Notes under the pieces: model-generated | Database searches by the model: none | What the model was told of the DNA's origin: nothing | Seen by the model: the letters and a program-made list of their open reading frames with translations, nothing else | From: Haliotis asinina | Lineage: Eukaryota > Mollusca > Gastropoda > Lepetellida > Haliotidae | Assembly (NCBI RefSeq): GCF_037392515.1 | Contig: NC_090283.1 | Location: 17,888,501-17,952,500 of the forward strand | Direction of reading: 5' to 3' | DNA length: 64,000 bases | Made by a program: the position numbers and the translations under genes | Part shown: in pieces, positions 51,501 to 58,842 of the stretch | How the letters are laid out: each line of letters opens with the position of its first letter | Numbering within the stretch: the stretch's first letter is position 1

Positions 51501-52666
51501 TGGCTTGGTTGAAACATGTCATCAGTTCCCATTTTTGCAGATCGATGCTCATACTGTTGATCCCTGGATCGTCTGATCCAGGTTCGATTATTTCCCGACC
51601 GCCGCCATATAACTGGAATATTGCTGAATGCGACGTAAAAGTAAACTCACTCACTGTTGTCAGGGCAGTGAGGTAGCAGTATGGTTAAATGTCGTCACAT
51701 TGCAGACCCGGATTCGATTCCCTGCATGGGTACAATGCATGAATCCCTTTTCTGGTGTGACCCACCTCGATATTGCTGGAATATTGCTAAAAGCAGCTTA
51801 GAATCATGCTTGCTCGCTTGCTCACTCACTCACTCATTCACTCACTCAATCCCTCGCTCACTGGCTCACTCATTCACTCGCTGACTCTCTTCTGTCATCA
51901 GGTGTGCTCCATGCTGTGGTCCAAGGAATACAAGGAACTGATCTCTGGTCACGGGTACTCACAGAACCAACTGTCCATTTGGAAGTATCCTAACATGGAC
52001 AAACTGGTGGATCTCACAGGTACATTGACTTTACATGGAATGTTGCTGAAATATGAAGTAGGAAGAAAGAACGAATAAATATTTGAAAAAGGTGACAGAT
52101 GATACAGATAAGACAGACCAATTTTATTTCTCGTATTAAGGATCTGCCAGTCATATTTTTCCAAGAATAAGAAAAAAAAATCAAAATTATTTCCCCATTC
52201 AAAAATTAAATCCAGGTATTGTATTGGCCAAAACTGTAAGCTATCACGAAATATTTAAAAAATTATATGTTTGCCCCTATACTCTTCCTAAATTGCCAAA
52301 AGTAAAATATTTAGTATTTAGAATGAATATTACTTTAGTTATATTCTTTTTCAAATAAATTCCCTACTGCCTTTAAGTTTTCTGAGGACAAAAGTCCAAA
52401 CAAGAAATACAACTTATCTGGCCTAACAGAATATATAAATAGATGCAACGATCACCAACTTGAAGTTGTCGGTTTCAGGTCATTCTGCTCGTGTGTTGTG
52501 TTTGACGATGTCCCCAGACAGTCAAGTGGTGGCTAGTGCTGCTGCCGATGAAACAATCCGTATATGGAAGTGCTTCGCGTCTGACAAACAACGGAAAAGT
52601 TCTGTGTCAAAAGTTCCAACCAAAGACAGCTCGAGTCTGAGCATTTTGCGGTCAGGGATAAGGTGA
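36399..52666 (+). CDS. cdc20: cell division cycle protein 20 (APC/C co-activator), ten coding exons
   Basis: Cdc20 recruits substrates to the anaphase-promoting complex and is the target of the spindle checkpoint. Exons: 36399-36531, 38138 (or 38180)-38330, 40607-40794, 41802-41930, 43614-43810, 44455-44549, 48895-49120, 50222-50347, 51902-52019, 52479-52666. All junctions are GT-AG and all phases agree; the sum is 1593 nt (or 1551), giving 530 or 516 residues. Visible landmarks: [17 protein letters not shown] near the start, C-box DRFIPNR across exons 2/3, [15 protein letters not shown] where Mad2 binds, [16 protein letters not shown] at the start of the propeller, seven WD40 blades, and the C-terminal Ile-Arg tail. 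A canonical KEN box is not seen; SENDGD stands about where vertebrates have KEN. A splice acceptor 6 bp before the ATG implies an upstream untranslated exon. Confidence 0.96.
36532..37332. other. cdc20 intron 1, left part
   Basis: No recognisable element; ordinary intronic AT-rich sequence. Confidence 0.5.
37333..37565 (+). mobile_element. SINE family B, diverged
   Basis: AGATCCGGGTTAGAATTGGT, ACCCATGCTTACATAAGAGG and CAGCTTAAAACCAAACTCAC follow the family order with many substitutions and a short internal deletion. In cdc20 intron 1. Confidence 0.75.
37712..37962 (+). mobile_element. SINE family B
   Basis: Runs from GATCCTGGTTAGAATAGGCC to GCAGCATAAAACTAAACTCC, nearly complete. In cdc20 intron 1, ending about 175 bp before exon 2. 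Confidence 0.8.
38138..38330 (+). CDS. cdc20: cdc20 coding exon 2
   Basis: A basic Lys/Thr/Pro/Ser-rich linker with repeated TPGKTP and KTPKTP words, rich in Thr-Pro sites typical of CDK targets. Two acceptors keep the frame: ATTGTAG before 38138 or ACTCCAG before 38180; I cannot choose from sequence alone. The donor is CAG|GTGAAG. Confidence 0.8.
38583..38780. mobile_element. SINE B fragment (minus) joined to SINE A head (plus)
   Basis: GACAATCCAGTGATCAGC to AATCGCCTCTTGCAAC at 38583-38700 is a reversed family B piece. It is followed at 38704 by GGGGTAGGGTAGCACAGTG, an A-box-like family A head truncated soon after GTAACAGGTTCC. In cdc20 intron 2. Confidence 0.65.
38781..40435. other. cdc20 intron 2, middle part
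   Basis: No known element. The phrase TAGCCCAGTANTRGGATAAC recurs loosely at 40250-40350 (about four times), a short degenerate tandem repeat of roughly 25-35 bp. Confidence 0.5.
40436..40594 (+). mobile_element. SINE family A, tail adjoins exon 3 acceptor
   Basis: The head GGGGTACTCTAGAGGTTAAAG and GGGTTCAATTCCCC (B box) are followed by GATATTGCTGGAATATTGG and ATAAAACTAAACTCACTCAC. The tail ends 12 nt before the AG of cdc20 exon 3. Confidence 0.85.
40607..40794 (+). CDS. cdc20: cdc20 coding exon 3
   Basis: Encodes [20 protein letters not shown] through [16 protein letters not shown]-box end and the Mad2-interacting region. The acceptor (GTGCTCATCAG) is 12 nt from the (CTCA)n tail of a SINE. 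The donor is G|GTAGGA. Confidence 0.93.
41228..41460 (+). mobile_element. SINE B fragment (minus) then SINE A (plus)
   Basis: GTGTCAACCAAGTCTGTAAG to GGTTGGTCGCCTCTTA at 41236-41288 is a reversed family B piece, the same junction type as at 38583. Family A follows from 41298 (GGGGTAGGGTAGCATAGTGG) to TATACTCACTC near 41460. In cdc20 intron 3. Confidence 0.7.
41508..41650 (+). mobile_element. SINE family A
   Basis: Head ACAGCCTAGTGGTTAAAGTG with B box GGGTTTGATTCC; body GTGGGTACAATGCGTGAAGC; the 3' tail is eroded. In cdc20 intron 3, about 150 bp before exon 4. Confidence 0.8.
41802..41930 (+). CDS. cdc20: cdc20 coding exon 4
   Basis: Encodes [18 protein letters not shown] to [12 protein letters not shown], the segment entering the beta-propeller. 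The acceptor is TATTGCCAG, the donor TT|GTGAGT. Confidence 0.93.
41985..42155 (+). mobile_element. SINE family B with internal deletion
   Basis: Starts GAGGGTCCGGGTTAGAATTG and ends GTCGTAAAACTAAACTCGC. The GGTTGACACATG to GGATTGT part is missing. In cdc20 intron 4. Confidence 0.8.
42320..42597 (+). mobile_element. SINE family B, near full length
   Basis: From CATGACACGTGAAGGTCTCG to GGGGTAAAACTAAACTCACT and two CTCA units. In cdc20 intron 4. Confidence 0.85.
42598..43613. other. cdc20 intron 4, right part
   Basis: AT-rich. A decayed family B piece (TGTCAATCATTGGATTGTC to GCAGCATTAAACAACAAGG) lies at 43020-43105. Nothing else recognised. Confidence 0.5.
43614..43810 (+). CDS. cdc20: cdc20 coding exon 5
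   Basis: Encodes [17 protein letters not shown] to VGINNGAVQ, the first WD40 blade and the start of the second. The acceptor TTTTTGCTTTCAG is strong; the donor is CAG|GTACGT. Confidence 0.95.
44262..44362 (+). mobile_element. SINE family B, decayed fragment
   Basis: TCAATCACTGGATTGGTTGG, then GCTGTAATATTGCTGGGTGT. In cdc20 intron 5, just before exon 6. Confidence 0.6.
44455..44549 (+). CDS. cdc20: cdc20 coding exon 6
   Basis: Encodes [20 protein letters not shown] to SWNSYILS, part of WD40 blade 2. The acceptor is CTGTTTCAG, the donor CCAG|GTCAGT. It is followed by the largest intron in the gene, 4345 bp. Confidence 0.93.
45440..45600. repeat. nested hairpin
   Basis: ATTCTTTATGGATAACAACTT near 45476 pairs with AAGTTGTTATCCATGAAGAAT near 45572; arms of about 24 bp, loop about 70 bp. 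Confidence 0.75.
45672..45776 (+). pseudogene. THAP-domain fragment, 34 aa
   Basis: [18 protein letters not shown] then [11 protein letters not shown]: the Cys-x4-Cys start and the HxFP motif of the THAP zinc-dependent DNA-binding domain found at the N-terminus of P-element transposases. A stop follows at 45774; a [13 protein letters not shown]-like continuation appears in another frame just downstream. The later Cys/His ligands are missing. Confidence 0.65.
46162..46183. repeat. perfect 22-bp palindrome
   Basis: Arms TTCCCCCCAGC/GCTGGGGGGAA meet directly without a loop, inside the THAP-bearing element. Confidence 0.9.
46905..47420 (+). repeat. two direct copies of a ~105-bp unit
   Basis: GGTCAATATAATATTGCTTG ... 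CATGCAAAATCCTTTTG at 46914-47018 is repeated in direct orientation at 47303-47397, with GTCACTTC and AAGGAAGAA words in the same places. The spacing is about 385 bp. Could be the ends of a small unclassified element in cdc20 intron 6. Confidence 0.7.
47421..48689. other. cdc20 intron 6, right part
   Basis: No known element recognised. The frames open here lack any family signature. Confidence 0.5.
48690..48830 (+). mobile_element. SINE family B, decayed
   Basis: Traces only: GTCAGTGGATCCCC, ATCAGTGGATTGTCTCTTTC and AGACTCAATTATTTACGCAC. Ends about 65 bp before exon 7. Confidence 0.55.
48895..49120 (+). CDS. cdc20: cdc20 coding exon 7
   Basis: Encodes [20 protein letters not shown] to LTDHQAAVK, blades 3 and 4. 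The acceptor is GGTTGCAG. The donor AAG|GTGAGT and the 20 bases before it are repeated several times in tandem downstream. Confidence 0.95.
49101..49311 (+). repeat. tandem repeat of the exon 7 end and splice donor
   Basis: Six head-to-tail copies of a 33-35 bp unit, CCAAGCTGCTGTCAAG|GTGAGTCTTT with variants, start at about 49101. The first copy is the real 3' end of exon 7. Copies 3 and 4 keep CAAG|GTGAGTCTTT exactly, copy 6 keeps CAAG|GTGAGT, copy 2 has CAAA|GTGAGT and copy 5 CAAG|GTGGTT. Confidence 0.95.
49312..50221. other. cdc20 intron 7, main part
   Basis: AT-rich, no recognised element after the tandem donor repeat. Confidence 0.5.
50222..50347 (+). CDS. cdc20: cdc20 coding exon 8
   Basis: Exactly 42 codons: [17 protein letters not shown] to STDTNSQ, WD40 blade 5. 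The acceptor is TTTTTCTATCCGCAG, the donor CAG|GTCAGT. Confidence 0.95.
50622..50880 (+). mobile_element. SINE family B, near full length
   Basis: From CCCATCAAGGTCCAGGGTTG to GCTGAGTAAAACTAAACTCA plus CTCA repeats. In cdc20 intron 8. Confidence 0.85.
51460..51657 (+). mobile_element. SINE family B, 5'-truncated
   Basis: From GGTAAGAGGCGACTAACAGG to GCGACGTAAAAGTAAACTCA. Directly followed by a family A copy. Confidence 0.85.
51661..51890 (+). mobile_element. SINE family A with long CTCA tail, adjoins exon 9 acceptor
   Basis: GGCAGTGAGGTAGCAGTATGG and CGGATTCGATTCCC (B box) form the head; CTCGATATTGCTGGAATATT leads to a roughly 80-base tail of CTCACTCACTCAT-type units. The tail runs to about ten bases before the splice acceptor of cdc20 exon 9. 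Confidence 0.85.
51902..52019 (+). CDS. cdc20: cdc20 coding exon 9
   Basis: Encodes [18 protein letters not shown] to KLVDLT, blade 6. The acceptor (CTCTTCTGTCATCAG) lies directly behind the long (CTCA)n-type tail of a SINE. The donor is CAG|GTACAT. Confidence 0.95.
52479..52666 (+). CDS. cdc20: cdc20 coding exon 10 and stop
   Basis: Encodes [20 protein letters not shown], then the last blade and the tail ending SILRSGIR, which supplies the Ile-Arg tail used to dock on the APC/C. The acceptor is GTCGGTTTCAG; the stop is TGA. Confidence 0.96.
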
Positions 52667-54335
52667 ATCGCTTCACGTGCCCAGTTGGATTCTTTTCATA
52701 TGGTACTAGTAGAATCAACAAAAGGAAATTTGCTTTAAATCATCGATTCATGATTTTTATTTTTCAAAGATTCATAACAGGATGGTCGTCCATTGTCATG
52801 CTTTGGGATTACTTATTATTTGGTATAGCCTTGTAAAGGTGTTCGCTCTTCATGAAGACCCAATTTTATTCCTTTCTTCTGCTGACCTACCCCATGGCAT
52901 GGCTGGATTTATGCTACCTGTGGCATCAAAACTCACTCACCAACTCATCTGCACAAATGAGGCCAAATTATAGAACTGGTTGTAAATATAGGAGCACAGA
53001 TATTATACAAATAGTGCTCCACTAGTCTTCACCATTAAAATGACCTGTAATTTTGCATTTCAAACTTTAAAAGGCTTTACACTGGAATCAACCTTGAAAT
53101 TCTTTATGTTTGATACAATGTCTTAAAATGACTTAAGTTTTCACAAGATGTCTTTATAGGCCTTATATTCGAACAGGCTTCTATAATTTAGGAAATTCAA
53201 ACCTGCTTTAAAAAAACTTAATGTTGAATCAACCCCAAAAAGCCTTTGGTTTGATACCATGTCTTAAAATGACTTAAATTTGACAAGATGTCTTTTAGGG
53301 CCTTAAAGGTGAATGAGTTTCCATAATTTAGGAATAGTGTAATAGGTTTGAAAAGGACTTATATTTTAATCTACCTCAAAAAGACCAGTCCTGTATTTTG
53401 CAACCATAATGTACTTGCGTCTTGCATATATATTGCTCAAATGATGTTAAAGATCATCTTCTTTCATATCACTCGAGTCATGACACTACAAACAGTGATA
53501 TTAAATGATTAGTTGGTCCTTAACGTCTTTTGAGTATTATTTCACAGTCAGTTTTGCTTTCTTTGTGTATTGATGTCGAGCTTGCTCGAAGCGCCCAGAC
53601 AATCTGATTATAATTAACCTGGATAACCCAACCTGTCTGGAAAGCACTAGAAATGAATGGTTACGTATCCCATTGGGTACCCTTTTTTTGCTGGTTGAGC
53701 CGTATTGAAATAAAGATCAACTTTTGTGTTTGTGTAACTGCATATGCTAGCAAAATTTGCAAAGCTTGTCTTTTACAAGATATGTTTGATCTGTTTTGGG
53801 TCACAGGTTTTGAATTTCGAAAAAGTGCAATTTTCAAGTCTCATTTTATGGATCTGATTTTTACAGTTTGCCTCAACTAATGAAATGTTTAAACAGCTGT
53901 GATTCTGATGAAAATTCAAGTGGAGTGTGTATAGTCTTTACACTGAGCATATATTTCACTTGGAGTGACTGAAAATTCTACAAGTGCACCAGTCTAGTAT
54001 ACCAAAGATCGTCAAGTCATGTCCAAGTCATTTTATTCCCATTGATTTCATTAAATTTCATTTTCCTGTGATCTCATCTTCATGTCCAGTCCTTCCATTC
54101 ATCATTTATACAAGTATCTTTTGTCCATGTTATATATTTATAGTTTCAATTTCAGCATGTGCTTCACATTTTTGCTCAATATTCATTATATTCATCTTGT
54201 CACATTTCAGGGGTTGTTCATTGCTGTGAGTGATTGTGATAAACAAGCTTTTATTTAACTTATGGTTTACAAATAACTGAATTATGTAACAAACAAATGA
54301 CATATTTCAAACATACAATAAAAATGATACTTTTT
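52667..54335 (+). other. cdc20: probable cdc20 3' UTR
   Basis: No SINE copies and no coding signal. A canonical AATAAA lies in ACATACAATAAAAATG at about 54315, followed by a T-rich stretch, and would give a 3' UTR of about 1.65 kb. It contains the tandem repeat at 53085-53400. Its extent is inferred. Confidence 0.4.
53085..53400 (+). repeat. tandem repeat, unit about 141 bp, 2.3 copies
   Basis: TTTGATACAATGTCTTAAAA at about 53110 recurs as TTTGATACCATGTCTTAAAA at 53251, with GACAAGATGTCTTT, GGCCTTA and CATAATTTAGGAA words following in both. A partial third unit starts near 53372. Confidence 0.85.
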
Positions 54336-55003
54336 AAAAGAGTTCCTGTCGTGCTCATTCATTACGCTGTCCACCATGTTTCTGAAGAAATTTGTAGGGT
54401 TGCAACGATTCACTCAGACCTCAATTCGATTTTCGATATTGTTGCAGCCTTAGAAATCTGTATTGCTGTTTGACAATTGTGTGCAGTTTTCAGGGTGAAC
54501 AAGTTTCTTACTGACAATGGCACTACTCTGATCATATATTTTCCAAGTAAATTTTAGTTTATGGTTTGTCGGTCATTGGCGATTTACCAATAATTTTGCC
54601 TGGGATAGGATTTTGTAGTTAGTTATTAAAGTGACCATGATTCAGATTTGTGATATAGAAAGGAAGTGGTAGTTTTTGCACTTTGATATTATTTTAAATG
54701 AATGCCTGATGGTGTAAATAGAACAGTCAATGTTCCAATTCATGTAACTAAACTAATGAATTAGTGTAATCGTCTCAGCACTTTGCACATGTTCTACACA
54801 ATTGTTGCTTTGCTAAAAAAAAAACATCTATTAAATATGCATCGGGATGACAAGCTATTTTAGGGGAGGGTGTTTGGTGGACACAGACAGCCTCCTTAGG
54901 TGGAGGAAATCACTGTTCAGGAGCATATCTCTTGAGCCAGGTTCCAGTTTTCTTCTGGTCTAATCTTGCTTTGCCATTGTCAAGTTTCTATGGGTCAGTT
55001 AGG
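54336..55003. other. intergenic stretch downstream of cdc20
   Basis: Nothing recognisable is present. Confidence 0.5.
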
Positions 55004-55146
55004 TCACAGGCAAACTGTAGCGCAATTGGGGTTGCGCAATGTAGAGAATATGACCAGTCTTCTTATATAACTCGCTTCGCTCGCATATAAGACTGGTCAT
55101 ATTCTCTACTTTACACAACCCCAATTGCGTTACAGATTGCCTGTGG
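55004..55146. mobile_element. fold-back element
   Basis: Arms of about 60 bp: CACAGGCAAACTGTAGCGC ... GACCAGTCTTCTTATAT pairs with ATATAAGACTGGTC ... GCGTTACAGATTGCCTGTG. The small loop contains CTCGCTTCGCTCGC, itself a short hairpin. No coding capacity. Confidence 0.85.
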
Positions 55147-55186
55147 TTATGTAGCCTAGTGGTTTCAGTTTATCCAGGCACCAGAG

Positions 55187-55345
55187 CCATGGGATAGCCT
55201 AGTGGTTAAAGCGTTTGCTCATCACGCCAAAGGCTCAGGATCGATTTTCCCACATAGGTACAATATGTGAAGCCCATTTCTGGTGTCCCCTAATGTGATA
55301 TTGCTGGAATATCGGTAATAGCGGCTTAAAACTGTATTCATTTAT
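55187..55345 (+). mobile_element. SINE family A
   Basis: GGGATAGCCTAGTGGTTAAAG and AGGATCGATTTTCCC are the A- and B-box regions; GATATTGCTGGAATATCGG then GCGGCTTAAAACTG is the 3' part. Confidence 0.8.
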
Positions 55346-55910
55346 CCTCTCAGATTTCTGGGTGTGTCAGCACCATGATGGGTTTTACCCTGGTGGTAAT
55401 CATCAGAGACCAGCATCACTTTGGTGTTTCCTTCAAAATTTATATGAGTCTTGTAACTTCAAGTAGCATTAAACACATTTATTTTCCATATAAGGGTTTA
55501 TACAACAGTTCTCTGACATTAAAACGGAAGAATGATAAGGTCAGACCAATTTTGTTAATTGTTTTACTGATTTGTTTTCTGAGAAAAACTAAAGAAAAGG
55601 AGAGAATTTTGGGGGTAAAAATCACAAGGCAAAGCAATAATCCGTTTTAAATACTAAAAGTATTTTACTTATTGCAAACTTATTTATGTAGTGTATGTTG
55701 GGCAAAAAACAATCTAAAACATTTCATTTGCTGCCAATACAAAACATTGGGATTGTAATTTCTGAGCAGGGAAAATTCATTTTAATCTTTTTTCTTATGC
55801 TTGAAAAAATATGACCGGCGATCCATAAGACAAGAAATGATATTTGTCTGGCACAACGAAAATGATAGGATTTTACTGTTTTAGCGGAGGCAATTCATTA
55901 TTATTACTTA
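55346..55910. other. unassigned stretch ending in a TTA tract
   Basis: GCTTGAAAAAATATGACC to GATATTTGTCTGGC at 55800-55853 resembles 62649-62705 on the other side of the LINE chain. The stretch ends CATTATTATTACTTACAG, where LINE copy 1 begins. Confidence 0.5.
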
Positions 55911-56052
55911 CAGGTTGAGATAGAAATGCAGCAGAGAGGGTTCGGGTGATCCTGGCACAGTCAGGCTGGTCAAGCTCATCATCAGCTCAGGGCCCTCGCC
56001 CCCTCTACACGCAGCCCAGACAGCGAATGGGACTTCTCCCAGGAAACACTGC

Positions 56053-56826
56053 CTAGTCGAACCCACCAAGAACTTTTCGGAGAATATGGAGGCTCCCCAA
56101 CACTGCAGCCTTCTGCATTACCCAGATTGTCAGAAGGGCTGTGCTCCCGGTAGAGAACCCGGGCACTCTCCTCATCTGCGCCAAGAGATCAGGAGGTACC
56201 AAACCAAGGGCACCGAGAACAATGGGGAGCCTGACGACAGTGTACTTGGGATGCAAGCGAGACATTTCAAAGGCGAGGTCCGCATATTTATCATGCTTTT
56301 CCTGAATCTTGCCAATCACATTGCTGTCAAAAGGGACAGAAAATTCAATGATATAAATAATTTCATTGGTTTTATCAAAAAGGACAAGATCAGGTTTGTT
56401 GGCTGGAATTCGTCTCAGGCTGTATATTGGCCTATTCCAGAGAAGTTTAAAAGCATCATTTTCCAGGACGCCCTGGACATGTTCAGGGTCATACCATGGA
56501 TGGACCTCGGAGTCAAAGCCACAGGCATGGCGGAGACGATAATAAAAGCAGCGAGCCATGCCATCATGTCTTTTAAGATATGCTGTTTGTGCCAAGGAAG
56601 GGCATCCACTGACAAGGTGTTGGACTGTCTCTGTAAATTGATTGCAAAGACGACATTTCATATTGATGTTTTCTTTAAGAATCACATTCTGGCGATTGCG
56701 AGTGGGAAGTGACTGGTCCTGAGCAGCAAAAAGGAAGCCCTCAGTTTCACATTTGAGACCAGCCGACTTCATCCAGGCGAAGGAGTCGGTTGGATTGCTG
56801 TTCTGTTCCACACACTGCATATACAC
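56053..56826 (-). pseudogene. LINE copy 1, C-terminal zinc knuckle and endonuclease part, 257 aa
   Basis: Contains the CCHC motif CRLCNQFTETVQHLVSGC (C-x2-C-x8-H-x4-C) and the PD-(D/E)xK-type endonuclease KPDLVLFDKTNEIIYIIEF followed by SVPFDSNVIGKIQEKHDKY. It is separated from the upstream frame by the internal deletion, so it is not translated as part of one protein here. Confidence 0.88.
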
Positions 56827-58663
56827 ACGATTGAGACTTCAGAATCCATTCGTGAGGGACAGAGTCGTATGCCTTTTTGTAGTCTATCCAGCACATGGAG
56901 AGGTTGCGGTGGTATGTCTTAGCCTCTTCCAAAATCATTTCCTGTACAAGAAGTTGATCCTTGCACTCCCAACATCCCTTTCTCGCCCCCTTCTGCTCTC
57001 TGTAAATTATCTCATTGGACGAGCAGTAAGATGACACGAGGTTTGTTAAACACCCTGTGAATAGTTTGCATTGAGTATTTAGACATGTGATAGGGCGGAA
57101 GTTTTTGGGATCAGTCAAGTCTCCTTTTTTGGGAAGGAGTATTGTGCGACCTTTGCAGAACCATGGAGGAACATCACCTGTGTCCACAAGAGAGTTAAAA
57201 CAGTGAAGTAATGGTGTTTGGACACAAGGGAACAGTTTCCAGTACCGGTTTCGAATGCCATCAGGCCCTGGAGCTGTATTAGATTTGGACTTTGTAATGA
57301 CACATTTCAGGCAATCTGGTGAGATGTAACAGACAAACGACCTAGTTACTTTCTCATGCATTGCATGGTCATAATCACTTACCCATGGTGCCTCCAGGTT
57401 ACAGTTGCCGGGTACAGACCACAACTGTTTCCAGAACCTTTCATTGGCATCCATGGGAGGCCGTTTATCATGCCCACCGTCACCACTTGTTTTAAGTTGC
57501 CTATAGAATTGTTTTTCATTATTCTTAAACATTTTATTTTGCTTGATAAATTTGTTTCTCTTTTCCCATTTTTTCTTTCTTTCTGTCCAAACTTTTATTT
57601 TTGCCTTAAGGGAATCGACAATTTGGAGAAGTACCTTTTCTTTTGTTGTCTTGTATTGTAATTTTAATTTTCTCCAAATTGCCTTTTGTCGTTTAGACAT
57701 GGGATTCCCTGATGATCGTAATTTCAGGCACAGCTCTATCCAGGAAATATATTTTCTAGTTTCTGTTAATTTCACTTGAAACCGGTTTTTCCTTGGTTTG
57801 TTGTTCTTAGTAGTAGAAGATTTTTCTTTGGAAACTGTGTGAAGTTCCTCCAAAGTTCGCGCGGCAGCATAGACGCAGGAATTTATTTCATGTAACGAAC
57901 AGTCCGCAGAAAGTTTTAGAGAGATAATTTCATTTAGTAAATCAATTTCATTTTTGGGAAAAGACACGTTTAGTTGTTTAATTGGCCTCCGTTTCTCTAA
58001 AGGTAAATCACAAATTTCCTCATAAATAGAAGTAAACAAAATGTACACAGGATTTTCGGTAAGGTCTGCAACTGAAGAAGAGGAAGAGTGAGGGTCCAAA
58101 ATTGCGGGGCCAATTGGCTCTTTCTCGGAAGAGTTTCCACCAGGAAGAGGAAAGAGGTTGACACGGACGTCCATAAGAAGTTTGGGGTCAGCTGCCACTT
58201 GAGCATTTTGCTCTTGCAAAGGTTCCTGACGGGCACCAGTTGTGGGTTGAACTGGCTCACGGGGCATGAGATGTTTTAGCCACCGGAGTTGATCTCGGAG
58301 ATTTTGCTCCGTCAGGTAAGCATACATGGGCATGGCATTGCCCCAATGCAGCTTAAGCGACTTGCCATTGATGCGTGGATTATCAGGCCATCCTGTCGCT
58401 TTCGCACACTCTAGTAGTGTGGACTTTAGATGGTTTGACCAAGATATTCTTGGTCGGGTTCTGTGCCTTCCCCTGGGGCAAGTCCCATCTCCAGTATGGT
58501 TTGTGTTACTACCGGAGGAAGGCTGACTGGGCTGCGGAAATGAAAGATGGAGTTTTCCTTGTCTGTCTGTAACCCAGTAAAATACCAGCTTCGGGGGGTC
58601 AGCCCTAACTGGGGGATGTACGTTCAGTTCAGGGAATAAAATTCCCCTATCTAGGCCCACCAC
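56747..58663 (-). pseudogene. LINE copy 1, N-terminal and partial reverse transcriptase part, 638 aa
   Basis: Gives the full N-terminal region (MVGLDRGILFPELNVHPPV), a Ser/Pro/Gln-rich stretch, a Lys-rich coiled region and the first reverse transcriptase motifs: NTAPGPDGIRNRYWKLFP, KNFRPITCLNTQCKLF and motif A CWIDYKKAYDSVPHEWI. After HEWILKS it runs out of frame for 29 residues because of the deletion. Confidence 0.88.
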
Positions 58664-58842
58664 GAAGAGGCGTACATCATCAGGCCCTTATTATTATTTA
58701 CAGATTGAGATAGAAATGCAGCAGAGAAGGTTTGGGTGATCCTGGCACAGTCAGGCTGGTCAAGCTCATCATCAGCTCAGGGCCCTCGCCCCCTCTACAC
58801 GCAGCCCAGACAGCGAATGGGACTTCTCCCAGGAAACACTGC

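Larger units (their letters stand above)
55911..58687 (-). mobile_element. LINE copy 1 (R2/R4/Dong-like, restriction-like endonuclease type)
   Basis: Complete 5' end (ends ...CATCAGGCCC at 58687, the same as copy 2) and 3' end at the TTA tract near 55905. It lacks about 1.08 kb that copy 2 has (equivalent to 59622-60704), removing most of the reverse transcriptase palm and thumb. Same strand and nearly identical in sequence to copy 2, so both are recent. Confidence 0.92.

Noticed and set aside
56086-56712. Plus-strand 208-codon frame over LINE copy 1, and its counterpart at 59041-59502
   Set aside because: These are antisense shadows of the conserved LINE endonuclease reading frame.
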